Part shown: positions 44,423-52,781 of the stretch, one piece after another
Numbering within the stretch: the first letter of the stretch is position 1
Layout: every line of letters starts with the position of its first letter
Assembly (NCBI RefSeq): GCF_015206995.1
Contig: NZ_JADEXR010000004.1
Coordinates: 1 to 64,000 of the forward strand
Source: an aff. Roholtiella sp. LEGE 12411
GTDB lineage: Bacteria > Cyanobacteriota > Cyanobacteriia > Cyanobacteriales > Nostocaceae
Length of the DNA: 64,000 bases
Direction: 5' to 3'
The notes under the pieces: generated by a model
Told to the model about the DNA's origin: nothing
The model's database searches: none
Seen by the model: the letters and a program-made list of their open reading frames with translations, nothing else
Program-made: the position numbers and the translations under genes

Positions 44423-45103
44423 TTTACTACTCCTTTCCAACTCTAAAACAGTAATACCATTACTTGTATAAGATTTAGCCATTTCATCCCGAATGGGTGC
44501 TATACACTTGCTATCCGCAGCACAGAGATAACCAGCTCGCAGTGCCTGATTAATCCCAACTACATGATGAGCGAATTCCTGATCTTGAGCTTGCACATCT
44601 GGCAAGCGGTCAGCTTGCTGCTGATTAGTAATTATCGCTCCCGAAGGTACATACTTCCCTGGGGGAATTTCTACGTCTTGAATCAAAGTGTGCATCATTA
44701 CGATGCAACCTGCACCTACTCTGGCATTAAACACCGTAGAGCGAAAGCCAATGAAGGAATTATCCCCAACATAAGCTGGCCCGTGAATTAGAGCCATGTG
44801 GGTAATACAAGTATTTTTGCCAATCCATACCGAGTATTGTTTTTGGTCGTCGCCAATTACTCGACCTTGCTCCAACCCATGAATCACTACACCATCTTGA
44901 ACATTAGTGTTTTCACCAAGATAAAAAGGTGTGCCTTCATCCGCTCTAATCGTAGTCCCTGGAGCAACGATTACATTGGCACCTATCTTTACATCCCCAA
45001 TCAGATTGGAGAATGAATGTACAAAGGCAGTTTCATGGATTTGGGCTTCAGCTAAATTCCTTGACCATGGGGTTGGGGGTGCCGCCGTGCTGCGGACTGC
45101 CAT
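43445..45103 (-). CDS. ccmM: Carboxysome scaffold protein CcmM, gamma-carbonic anhydrase plus three SSUL domains
   Basis: CcmM condenses RuBisCO inside the carboxysome. This 552-residue copy has an N-terminal gamma-carbonic anhydrase domain (about 20-200) with metal ligands His75, His102 and His107. The activating Cys194/Cys200 pair is also present. Three RuBisCO small-subunit-like domains follow (about 235-318, 358-440, 470-552). Cys269/Cys287 and Cys390/Cys408, each 18 residues apart, form the redox pairs in SSUL1 and SSUL2. In SSUL3 the equivalents are Ser504 and His522, and SSUL1 has an extra Cys265. ATG at 45103 follows AGGAGG. An internal GTG at 44422 starts the short form. Confidence 0.97.
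   Translation of the reverse strand: MAVRSTAAPPTPWSRNLAEAQIHETAFVHSFSNLIGDVKIGANVIVAPGTTIRADEGTPFYLGENTNVQDGVVIHGLEQGRVIGDDQKQYSVWIGKNTCITHMALIHGPAYVGDNSFIGFRSTVFNARVGAGCIVMMHTLIQDVEIPPGKYVPSGAIITNQQQADRLPDVQAQDQEFAHHVVGINQALRAGYLCAADSKCIAPIRDEMAKSYTSNGITVLELERSSKVSSNSLGAETIEQVRYLLEQGYKIGSEHVDQRRFRTGCWTSCRPIETRSIGEAIAALETCLRDHSGEYVRLFGIDPKGKRRVLETIIQRPDGIVQASTSFKAPASHGNGSYQSNGNGKGNGSGSGQLSGDTVEQIRQLLAGGYKIGTEHVDERRFRTGSWQSCEPINSNSTNEVIAALEDCITNHQGEYVRLIGIDTKAKRRVLESIIQRPNGQASPSGSQSQKSFASASSATATATNTRLSSEVVEQLRQLLAGGYKISVEHVDQRRFRTGSWTSSGQIQASSEREAIAALEGHLAEYQGEYVRLIGIEPKAKRRVLETIIQRP
44430..44435 (-). promoter_or_regulatory. Internal Shine-Dalgarno site for the CcmM short form
   Basis: AAGGAG on the minus strand (written CTCCTT in the window) with 7-nt spacing to the GTG at 44422. 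It lies in the linker between the carbonic anhydrase domain and SSUL1. Confidence 0.8.
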
Positions 45104-45255
45104 CGCGAGATTCCTCCTGAATTAAGCTTTCCGTCATTAGTCAATAGTCCACAGTCAACAGTCTATAGATTTTTGACTCTTGAGAGAAGTCTGAGCGCCG
45201 TCTTGCGGCGCTCAGAACTTCGGTGCTTTTGACTTTTGACCATTGACTAAATGAC

Positions 45256-45558
45256 TTATCTATACTGGTCTTTTTTGCTGTAAATAAGCCGATCTTCAAC
45301 GTGAATGGTATCTATTATCGCCACCACCACTGCATCCAATGGACGCTGTTCATTACCAAGAACTTGACGAGCGGCACTGCCACAACTGACAAGTACCCAC
45401 TCATCTACTCCTGCACCAACACTATCTGCTGCTACCTCGTATTTGGGCAGGATGTTTCCATCTTCATCTACTAATTGCAACAACAGTAGTTTGACACCTC
45501 TGAGACTTGGATCCTTCTGTGTGCTAACTACTGTGCCACGAACTTTAGCAACTTGCAT
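45256..45558 (-). CDS. ccmL: Carboxysome vertex protein CcmL
   Basis: This 100-residue BMV/EutN-CcmL family protein (MQVAKVRGTVVSTQKDPSLRG; VGAGVDEWVLVSCGSAAR; VVAIIDTIHVED) forms pentamers that close the vertices of the icosahedral shell. It is 6 bp downstream of ccmK1 and upstream of ccmM in one operon. Length and motifs are normal. Confidence 0.97.
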   Translation of the reverse strand: MQVAKVRGTVVSTQKDPSLRGVKLLLLQLVDEDGNILPKYEVAADSVGAGVDEWVLVSCGSAARQVLGNEQRPLDAVVVAIIDTIHVEDRLIYSKKDQYR

Positions 45559-45564
45559 TACAGA

Positions 45565-45909
45565 TTACGGTCTTCTGCCGAAAGGACGAATTGCGTTGAC
45601 GTTTTCACGGAACTGCTCTACATCTTCGGTATAACGAATTGGTAGGACATATTCTAAGTTCTCGTGAGGACGGGCAATGATGTGGGTAGACAGCACTTGT
45701 CCGCCGTTGACTCGCTTCACTGATTCAACTCCAGCAGCTACTGAAGCTTGTACTTCTGAAACGTCTCCTCTGACGATCACTGTAACCCGACCACTGCCGA
45801 TTTTTTCGTAGCCTACCAAGGTAACGCGGGCAGCTTTCACCATCGCATCAGCAGCTTCCACTACCGCTGGAAAGCCTAGCGTTTCAACCATTCCCACTGC
45901 GATTGACAT
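45565..45909 (-). CDS. ccmK1: Carboxysome shell hexamer protein CcmK1
   Basis: This 114-residue BMC protein ([55 protein letters not shown]) assembles into hexagonal shell tiles with a central pore. The C-terminal extension [18 protein letters not shown] distinguishes it from the 102-residue copy upstream and matches CcmK1. It lies between ccmK2 and ccmL. Confidence 0.94.
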   Translation of the reverse strand: MSIAVGMVETLGFPAVVEAADAMVKAARVTLVGYEKIGSGRVTVIVRGDVSEVQASVAAGVESVKRVNGGQVLSTHIIARPHENLEYVLPIRYTEDVEQFRENVNAIRPFGRRP

Positions 45910-45999
45910 TAGTTTTAATCCCTTATTAAAGTTTTTAGCTCTGGAAAAAAGTAACCCTCAACAAGGCAGAGAGTGTTAATTACTTTGTTTAACCAGTTC

Positions 46000-46308
46000 T
46001 TAAGTACGGAATTGTTCCACAGCTTCTGTGTAACGAATCGGCAAAACGTATTCCAGGTTCTCGTGGGGACGGGCAATGATGTGAGTAGATAACACTTCAC
46101 CACCATTTACTCTTCTTGCCGCTTCAACCCCAGCCGCAACTGAGGCCTGAACTTCAGACACATCTCCCCGAACAATCACGGTGACGCGAGCGCTACCAAT
46201 TTTTTCGTACCCTACCAAAGTTACACGTGCGGCTTTCACCATCGCATCAGCAGCTTCCACTACTGCCGGAAAGCCCTTAGTTTCAATCATTCCAACTGCA
46301 ATTGGCAT
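46000..46308 (-). CDS. ccmK2: Carboxysome shell hexamer protein CcmK2
   Basis: This 102-residue BMC protein nearly identical to CcmK1 ends at the short VEQFRT tail typical of CcmK2. It is first in the ccmK2-K1-L-M-N-O operon. The 653-bp divergent region towards ndhF4 presumably carries its promoter. K1/K2 numbering follows length and tail and may differ between annotations. Confidence 0.94.
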   Translation of the reverse strand: MPIAVGMIETKGFPAVVEAADAMVKAARVTLVGYEKIGSARVTVIVRGDVSEVQASVAAGVEAARRVNGGEVLSTHIIARPHENLEYVLPIRYTEAVEQFRT

Positions 46309-46961
46309 CGCAGAACTCCTACAAAATTAATCCAATCAGTACTGTGGTTTGAAAATTGTGACGAGGAAGTTCATCTTGAGCTACAAAAATACTTCCAAAT
46401 TAAGCATAGGAAAGCTTGGCGTTCCTGGCAATATAAATCAGTATAATAGTTTATAATAAAAAAGTTTAAAAAAACTTAACAAAAATTTATATCGGGGTTC
46501 TGGTTAATCGAAGTTCAACAATTCCTAGAGCAGTCGCTTATGCTTTATAATTTCTTTATTACATTTACAAAACGACATTCATAACCAAGACTAATCTTGT
46601 CTGTAGAGGGGCGACTAAGGACTGTATATCATGCTATCTCTGTCTTTCCCCTATTTTCCATTTTGAACAAGGACTTCGTGAAAAACACATAATTTTTTCA
46701 AATATATCGTATAAAGTTCTTTGCTCAAAGTAAAAATATAAATTTACAAACAGCAATGATGTAAGAAAAGTGAATGCTTTTAATTATGTAAAGTTATATT
46801 TAATTAAACCTTAATAGGGTAAGTTGAAGTAAAAATACTTATTCAAGTTTAGGTTAAAAATAGTTAATAAAACATAGATTTCCAGTAATTTACTTTTTTA
46901 GTAAAAGATTATTTTAAAGATGTTAAAAAAAATCAAAGGTGAGTCGTCAAAGGAAATTTAA
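46309..46961. promoter_or_regulatory. Divergent control region between ccmK2 and ndhF4
   Basis: A 653-bp A/T-rich region separates the two main carbon-concentrating transcripts. Several TTA-(6 to 8 nt)-TAA spacings, the general shape of CmpR/NdhR-type sites, occur (for example around 46855-46870), but in such A/T-rich DNA they are not informative alone. No gene was found here. Specific promoters cannot be placed with confidence. Confidence 0.45.
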
Positions 46962-48818
46962 ATGAATCAGTTTCTATTTTTAACAAGTTGGTGGGTGCCT
47001 TTTTATAGCTTGATAGGCGCATTTTTGACCTTGCCGTGGGGAATGGGAATAATTCAGCGGACAGGGCCAAGACCTGCGGTCTATTTCAACTTGTTGACGA
47101 CTCTTTTGGCTTTTGCTCATAGCTCGTTGGTATTTAGAAATATCTGGGACAGAGAGCCAGAAAAGTTGCTTATTAGCTGGTTTAAAGCGGCAGACTTAGA
47201 CTTATCCTTTTCCTTAGAACTATCGCCAGTCAGTATTGGAGCAACTGTTTTAATCACGGGGCTAAGTCTGTTAGCACAAGTCTATGCCTTGGGTTACATG
47301 GAAAAAGACTGGTCATTGGCGCGTTTTTTTGCGCTGTTCGGGCTTTTTGAAGCGGCCTTAAGTGGTTTAGCGATTAGTGACTCCTTGTTTCTCAGCTATA
47401 CCTTTTTGGAAGTTTTGACGCTTTCGACTTACCTACTTGTGGGATTCTGGTATGCTCAACCGCTAGTGGTAACGGCAGCGCGGGATGCGTTTTTAACCAA
47501 GCGGGTAGGAGACTTGTTGTTGCTAATGGGTGTAGTGACTCTTTCCAGCATGGCAGGTAGTTTGAACTTCTCTGACTTATATGAGTGGGCGCAAACAGCT
47601 AACTTAAGCCCAGTGACATCAACATTATTGGGATTAGCGTTGATCGCGGGGCCTGCCGGTAAATGTGCCCAATTCCCCCTACACTTGTGGCTAGACGAGG
47701 CGATGGAAGGCCCCAACCCTGCATCAGTACTGCGAAACTCACTGGTAGTAGCTGGTGGTGCTTATTTACTGTATAAGCTTCAACCAATCTTAGTTCTCTC
47801 GCCAGTTGCCTTGAATGCCTTGGTAGTCATGGGTACAGTGACAGCAATTGGTGCAACATTAGTATCCATAGCTCAAATTGACATTAAGCGATCGCTATCT
47901 CATTCCACCAGTGCATATATGGGCTTAATATTTCTGGCAGTGGGATTGCAGCAGGGGGGTGTTGCTCTAATGTTGTTATTAACCCACGCGATCGCCAAAG
48001 CACTATTATTTATGAGTTCAGGGTCAGTAATATTCACTACCCACAGCCAAGACTTAACAGAAATGGGCGGTTTGTGGTCGCGGATGCCAGCCACCACAAC
48101 TGCTTTTGTTGTAGGTTCAGCGGGGATGGTAACACTGCTACCACTGGGAAGCTTCTGGGCAATGCTAGCGTGGGCTGACGGTTTTGTAAATATCAGCCCT
48201 TGGGTGATCGGGGTTTTAATACTGGTCAATGGCTTGACAGCATTAAACTTGACCAGAGTATTTAGATTAGTCTTCTGGGGTAAACCGCAACAGAAAACCC
48301 GTCGCACCCCAGAAGTTGGTTGGCAGATGGCATTACCAATGGTATCTCTAACAGTGTTGACTCTACTATTGCCCCTAATGCTACAGCAATGGTACTTGTT
48401 ACCCGATTGGGAAAGTATTAATTGGTATGTGGTATCAGTATTGTTTTCTTCTACCGTCCTAGGCGTAGGCATAGGGGCTACAGTTTATCTGCACAAAGCC
48501 TGGTCAAGATCTAGGATACTGGCATGGAGATTTGTGCAAGACTTATTGGGTTACGATTTTTATATTGACCGAGTTTATCGAGTGACTGTAGTGAGTATAG
48601 TAGCCCTGCTTTCTAAGATTTCAGCTTGGAGCGATCGCTACTTGGTTGATGGTCTAGTAAACTTGGTTGGTTTTGCAACAATTTTCAGTGGACAAAGTTT
48701 AAAATACAGCATTTCTGGTCAATCCCAGGGGTATATATTGACTATCTTAGCGGTCGTCAGCGTCTTGGGTTTTTTCATCAGCTGGTCTTTGGGTTTACTA
48801 GATAAATTGCCTTTTTAA
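46962..48818 (+). CDS. ndhF4: NDH-1 subunit NdhF4 (CO2 uptake complex)
   Basis: This 618-residue NuoL/NdhF-type antiporter-like subunit has about 16 membrane segments. Conserved sites include the proton-channel Lys/Glu region (TFLEVLTLSTYLLVGFWY), KCAQFPLHLWLDEAMEGPNPASVL and HSTSAYMGLIFLAVG. It is shorter than respiratory NdhF1. The gene order ndhF-ndhD-cupB beside the ccm operon identifies the NDH-1MS' (constitutive CO2 uptake) set rather than ndhF3/D3. The ATG at 46962 is preceded by AAAGGAAA. Confidence 0.92.
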   Translation: MNQFLFLTSWWVPFYSLIGAFLTLPWGMGIIQRTGPRPAVYFNLLTTLLAFAHSSLVFRNIWDREPEKLLISWFKAADLDLSFSLELSPVSIGATVLITGLSLLAQVYALGYMEKDWSLARFFALFGLFEAALSGLAISDSLFLSYTFLEVLTLSTYLLVGFWYAQPLVVTAARDAFLTKRVGDLLLLMGVVTLSSMAGSLNFSDLYEWAQTANLSPVTSTLLGLALIAGPAGKCAQFPLHLWLDEAMEGPNPASVLRNSLVVAGGAYLLYKLQPILVLSPVALNALVVMGTVTAIGATLVSIAQIDIKRSLSHSTSAYMGLIFLAVGLQQGGVALMLLLTHAIAKALLFMSSGSVIFTTHSQDLTEMGGLWSRMPATTTAFVVGSAGMVTLLPLGSFWAMLAWADGFVNISPWVIGVLILVNGLTALNLTRVFRLVFWGKPQQKTRRTPEVGWQMALPMVSLTVLTLLLPLMLQQWYLLPDWESINWYVVSVLFSSTVLGVGIGATVYLHKAWSRSRILAWRFVQDLLGYDFYIDRVYRVTVVSIVALLSKISAWSDRYLVDGLVNLVGFATIFSGQSLKYSISGQSQGYILTILAVVSVLGFFISWSLGLLDKLPF

Positions 48819-48902
48819 TAGTGCAAAGTCGGGAGACAGGAGTCAAAAGTAGAGACGTGATTAATTGTGTCTCTACAGAATTCAGCAGACAGGAGTAATG
48901 GA

Positions 48903-48942
48903 TTTTGCTCCCCCTGCTCCCCCTGCTCCCCCTGCTTCCTCT
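48903..48942 (+). repeat. 9-bp C-rich tandem repeat between ndhF4 and ndhD4
   Basis: Three to four copies of TGCTCCCCC/CTGCTCCCC lie in the 153-bp gap. They keep the upstream frame open, so an extended NdhD reading frame (from 48867) is a repeat artefact. Confidence 0.85.
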
Positions 48943-48971
48943 ACCCCCTCTCTTCCTACGTAGTTCTGCTT

Positions 48972-50474
48972 ATGCTTAGTGCTTTGATTTTGCTGCCATT
49001 GTTAGGTGCAGCTTTAGTTGGTTTCTGGCCCTCTGACATCAGTGGTAAATTCGCCCGTGGCTTGTCTTTGGCCTTTGCTAGCATCAGTTTCTTGTGGACA
49101 GTTGTAATCGCAACTCAATTCCATCCAGGAGAGGTCACTCAACAGTTTGCCGAGTCTGTGCCCTGGATCGACGTCTTAGGCTTGAATTATAATCTGGGAG
49201 TAGATGGCTTATCTTTGCCATTGCTGGTTTTGAATGGACTATTGACTTGTATTGCCATCTACAGTAGTGATGAATCTATTGGGCGTCCTAGGTTTTATTA
49301 CTCTTTGATATTACTGTTAAGTGTTGGGGTAACTGGAGCTTTTCTAGCACAGGATTTACTGCTATTCTTCCTGTTTTACGAACTGGAACTGATACCGCTG
49401 TATCTGTTGATAGCCATTTGGGGTGGCGCAAAGCGGGGTTATGCCGCTACGAAATTTCTGATTTACACTGCCATTTCGGGAATCCTGATTTTAGCAAGTT
49501 TCCTAGGTATAGTTTGGCTGAGTGGTGGTTCTAACTTTGCACTAGCAAGCTTGAATACTAAGACTCTACCTTTAGCCACACAGCTTTTGCTGTTAGGGGG
49601 GATTTTAGTAGGCTTTGGGATTAAGATTCCTTTAGTTCCCTTTCATACTTGGTTGCCAGATGCTCACGTCGAAGCTTCCACACCGATTTCTGTACTGTTG
49701 GCTGGGATATTATTGAAGTTGGGAACCTACGGCTTACTGCGATTTGGCATGAATTTATTGCCAGAAGCTTGGGCTTATCTGGCTCCTTGGTTGGCGACTT
49801 GGGCGGTGGTAAGTGTGCTATACGGTGCATCCTGTGCGATCGCTCAAACCGATATGAAAAAGATGGTGGCATATAGTTCCATTGGACACATGGGCTACGT
49901 GCTTTTAGCCGCAGCAGCAGCTACCCCTTTAAGTGTTTTGGGTACTGTCATGCAAATGATTAGCCACGGCTTGATTTCCGCAATGCTGTTTTTGCTGGTG
50001 GGGGTTGTGTATAAAAAAGCCGGTAGCCGGGATTTAGATGTTGTCCGGGGACTGCTGAACCCAGAACGGGGTTTACCTGTAATTGGTAGCTTAATGATTG
50101 TGGGAGTTATGGCCAGTGCTGGTATACCAGGAATGGTCGGGTTTATTTCCGAATTTATCATTTTTCGGGGTAGTTTCCCGGTTTTTCCAGTGCAAACTCT
50201 GCTGTCAATGATTGGTACTGGCTTAACTGCGGTTTACTTTTTACTCCTTGTCAACCGCGCATTTTTTGGACGCTTATCTGCACAGGTTACAAACTTACCA
50301 CGCGTGTATTGGAGCGATCGCGCCCCATCTCTAGTTTTAGCTGTGGTGATTGTAATTTTTGGCATCCAACCCACTTGGTTATCGCGCTGGACTGAACCAA
50401 CAATCACAGCAATGGTAAACACACAAAACGTAATCGCAACTGTGTCCTTAGATAAGGTAAAGAGCAAAAGTTAA
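48972..50474 (+). CDS. ndhD4: NDH-1 subunit NdhD4 (CO2 uptake complex)
   Basis: The ATG at 48972 gives 500 residues (MLSALILLPLLGAALVG). The NuoM/NdhD antiporter-like fold shows the conserved Glu in LFYELELIPLYLLIAIWG (about residue 139), Lys in GFGIKIPLVPFHTWLPDAHVEAST and the channel Lys in QTDMKKMVAYSSIGHMG. It works with NdhF4 and CupB in proton pumping and CO2 hydration at the thylakoid. The paralogue number 4 is inferred from the neighbours. Confidence 0.92.
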   Translation: MLSALILLPLLGAALVGFWPSDISGKFARGLSLAFASISFLWTVVIATQFHPGEVTQQFAESVPWIDVLGLNYNLGVDGLSLPLLVLNGLLTCIAIYSSDESIGRPRFYYSLILLLSVGVTGAFLAQDLLLFFLFYELELIPLYLLIAIWGGAKRGYAATKFLIYTAISGILILASFLGIVWLSGGSNFALASLNTKTLPLATQLLLLGGILVGFGIKIPLVPFHTWLPDAHVEASTPISVLLAGILLKLGTYGLLRFGMNLLPEAWAYLAPWLATWAVVSVLYGASCAIAQTDMKKMVAYSSIGHMGYVLLAAAAATPLSVLGTVMQMISHGLISAMLFLLVGVVYKKAGSRDLDVVRGLLNPERGLPVIGSLMIVGVMASAGIPGMVGFISEFIIFRGSFPVFPVQTLLSMIGTGLTAVYFLLLVNRAFFGRLSAQVTNLPRVYWSDRAPSLVLAVVIVIFGIQPTWLSRWTEPTITAMVNTQNVIATVSLDKVKSKS

Positions 50475-50603
50475 AAGATGGGTATTGAGGACTGGGTACT
50501 GGGGAACTCAAAGCCCTCTGTGACAAGAAGGGACAATAGATACTGAGAAAAAACTCTGATCTACACCTAATCCCCAATTCCGATACTTTTTGGAGAACTG
50601 GCA

Positions 50604-51734
50604 ATGGTAAATGTTAAAAAGAAGCCTACTAATAATCCCTTAGCAGAGTATATTGAACGCCTACAAAAAGGAGGGGCATTAGTTCCCGATAGTCCAGAAA
50701 ATGTATTGGAAGTAGTTGGTATTCTTAAAAGTTATGGCATAGTTTTAGATGCGTACTCCAAAAATCTTATTTACATTGCTGAACACCAATTTTTAATATT
50801 TTTTCCATTCTTTAAATACTTTAATGGAGAATTTTCTTTTCAAAAACTATTCCGCCACTGGTGGCATAACCGCATTAATTTTGAGTATGCCGAGTATTGC
50901 ATGAAATCAATGATGTGGCATGGTGGCGGTGGACTGGATACATATTTGGATACACAAGAATTCCAAGAAAGAGCGCAAGCAGTTATTGATGCTAAATTTC
51001 CAAATAATCCCTTAATTCTGAGCGTTAACCAACTTTTTCCAGATTTTTTAACTGAACAGTTACGCGTCTCTACTTACTACACTGGATTAGGTCAATTCTG
51101 GCGAGTTATGGCTGATATTTTCCTTACCCTATCAGACCACTACGACCAAGGCAAAATTAAATCGATTTCCGAAGTTGTAGAACACATTAAAACAGGGTTG
51201 GTGACTAGTGCATCAAATCCAATTACTTACACCGTTAAAATTCGAGATAAAGCCTATGAAATCATTCCCAAAAGTGTTGGTTTAACCTTTTTAGCAGATA
51301 CAGCAATACCTTATGTAGAAGCAGTTTTCTTCCGAGGAACTCCTTTCCATGGCACAGTTTCATACAATGCCCAAGCATATCAAATCTCTCCAGATCAAAG
51401 TAGATTTCAGTATGGTGCATTGTATGCTGATCCTTTACCTATTGGTGGTGCAGGTATTCCTCCCACTTTGTTGATGCAAGATATGCGTCATTATCTTCCA
51501 GAATATTTGCATGACATTTATCGTCGCGGTCTTCGAGGTGAAGATGATTTGCGGGTAAAAATTTGCATGAGTTTCCAAAAATCGATGTTTTGTGTGACAA
51601 CGGCGACGATTTTAGGACTGATGCCTTATTCTATGGATACGAAAGATCCATCTGAGCAAAATGCTAACCGAGTCTATTTAGAAAAGTGGATGAATCGGTT
51701 AGTAACTTCGCGCTTGAAGGAAGTTAACGATTAA
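50604..51734 (+). CDS. cupB: CO2 hydration protein CupB/ChpX
   Basis: This 376-residue protein binds the distal arm of NDH-1MS' and converts CO2 to bicarbonate, driven by electron flow. The LxRHWWHNRINFEYAEYCMKSM segment (about residues 82-102) carries His85 and Arg90, in the spacing of the His/Arg pair proposed for the zinc site of Cup proteins. The length fits CupB rather than the longer CupA. The start ATG at 50604 follows TTGGAGAA. The stop overlaps the convergent carbonic anhydrase gene by 4 bp. Confidence 0.93.
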   Translation: MVNVKKKPTNNPLAEYIERLQKGGALVPDSPENVLEVVGILKSYGIVLDAYSKNLIYIAEHQFLIFFPFFKYFNGEFSFQKLFRHWWHNRINFEYAEYCMKSMMWHGGGGLDTYLDTQEFQERAQAVIDAKFPNNPLILSVNQLFPDFLTEQLRVSTYYTGLGQFWRVMADIFLTLSDHYDQGKIKSISEVVEHIKTGLVTSASNPITYTVKIRDKAYEIIPKSVGLTFLADTAIPYVEAVFFRGTPFHGTVSYNAQAYQISPDQSRFQYGALYADPLPIGGAGIPPTLLMQDMRHYLPEYLHDIYRRGLRGEDDLRVKICMSFQKSMFCVTTATILGLMPYSMDTKDPSEQNANRVYLEKWMNRLVTSRLKEVND

Positions 51735-52435
51735 ACGATAGTTAGTTTCCCAGTATCAAGATCGTAACGTCCTCCTACAATTTTCAGTTTGCCTGTCTGC
51801 ATCAGTTTAACTAAAAGCGCTGAATTTTCCTGCAATCTTTCAACTTGATATTTAACATTCGCTACGACTGCATTCTCAACCGGATCACCCGGTTTGTCTT
51901 TTACCTTAGCTATTGCTGGTTTGATGGCATTTACAAAAGTGCCAATTTGACCAGGCAGTGATTCGCCTTTTACAGATGCTGTGACTGCACCACATCTTTC
52001 ATGACCTAGCACCATAATTAGGGGAGTGCCTAATAATACTGCCGCATATTCAATGCTACCAAGCACTTCCGGGATCACGATATTCCCAGCGATGCGAATA
52101 TCGAACAAATCCCCAATCCCTTGGTCAAAGAGGATTTCCGCAGATACCCGCGAATCAGCACAACTAAGTATAGTTGCAAACGGATGCTGCGCTTGGGCAA
52201 CTTCTCGCAAACGTGTTTGTGTTTGGTGTGGATACTTACGCTTTTGCTGCACAAACCGCCGATTCCCATCCAGCAATCTTTTCAGGGCTGCATCAGGACT
52301 AACAGGCTCAGTGTTTTGTTGTGCAACCGCAGCGATGGTTGGCTTAGTTATAGCATTAGCTGCGATCGCCACTCCACTAAAGCCTGCTAACTTTAAGAGT
52401 TTGCGGCGACCAATAAATTCATTAATTCGACTCAT
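51731..52435 (-). CDS. ecaB: Beta-class carbonic anhydrase, Tat-exported (EcaB-like)
   Basis: In this 234-residue enzyme, zinc ligands Cys92 (SCADSR, with Asp94), His145 and Cys148 (GHERCGA) are all present. The N-terminus has GRRKLLKLAGFSGVAIAA, a twin-arginine signal with an A-x-A-like site near AAVAQQ, pointing to thylakoid lumen or periplasm. In Synechocystis a similar enzyme, EcaB, was reported in the thylakoid and linked to Cup proteins. Here it is convergent to cupB and tail-overlaps it, next to sbtB/sbtA. The name follows this resemblance. Confidence 0.88.
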   Translation of the reverse strand: MSRINEFIGRRKLLKLAGFSGVAIAANAITKPTIAAVAQQNTEPVSPDAALKRLLDGNRRFVQQKRKYPHQTQTRLREVAQAQHPFATILSCADSRVSAEILFDQGIGDLFDIRIAGNIVIPEVLGSIEYAAVLLGTPLIMVLGHERCGAVTASVKGESLPGQIGTFVNAIKPAIAKVKDKPGDPVENAVVANVKYQVERLQENSALLVKLMQTGKLKIVGGRYDLDTGKLTIV

Positions 52436-52480
52436 AAATACTTTCCTGCAAGCTCAATCAATGATCACAGTGATACATCA

Positions 52481-52777
52481 TCAAAGAGACGCAACACACC
52501 GCACAGATCTAATCTCTATCGCATCAGAGAGATAACATGTACCCCCAAACTTATTAAGAATAGGTCTGAGGATTTCCAAAACAGGTTTGGCTTGATCTGG
52601 TAGGCAGAAAGCGATTACATATACATTGTCAAGCTCTGTAGTTTCTCCATGGGGACTTCTACCTGCCACATTCCGAATTACAGTATGCCCATGCACACCT
52701 GCTTTATCTAAGCCGTCTAATATCTTTCCCAATTCAACGGCATTGGCGATAACTTCTATTCTTTTTACTGAGTGCAT
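52481..52777 (-). CDS. sbtB: PII-like regulator SbtB
   Basis: The ATG at 52777 has GGAG upstream and gives 98 residues. It has the PII-like ferredoxin fold (VKRIEVIANAVELGKILDGLDKAG; HGHTVIRNVAGRS with the T-loop area). SbtB binds adenine nucleotides, including cAMP, and blocks SbtA under high carbon. The C-terminus ends IEIRSVRCVASL and lacks the CGPxGC redox (R-loop) motif found in Synechocystis SbtB. It is 4 bp downstream of sbtA on the same strand. Confidence 0.9.
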   Translation of the reverse strand: MHSVKRIEVIANAVELGKILDGLDKAGVHGHTVIRNVAGRSPHGETTELDNVYVIAFCLPDQAKPVLEILRPILNKFGGTCYLSDAIEIRSVRCVASL

Positions 52778-52781
52778 AATA

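Noticed and set aside
44564-45016. Forward frames opposite ccmM
   Set aside because: Shadows of the strongly supported ccmM coding strand.
46962-51734. Assigning ndhF3/ndhD3/cupA
   Set aside because: The hydration protein is about 376 residues (CupB-like) and no cupS follows; context beside ccm fits the F4/D4/CupB set.
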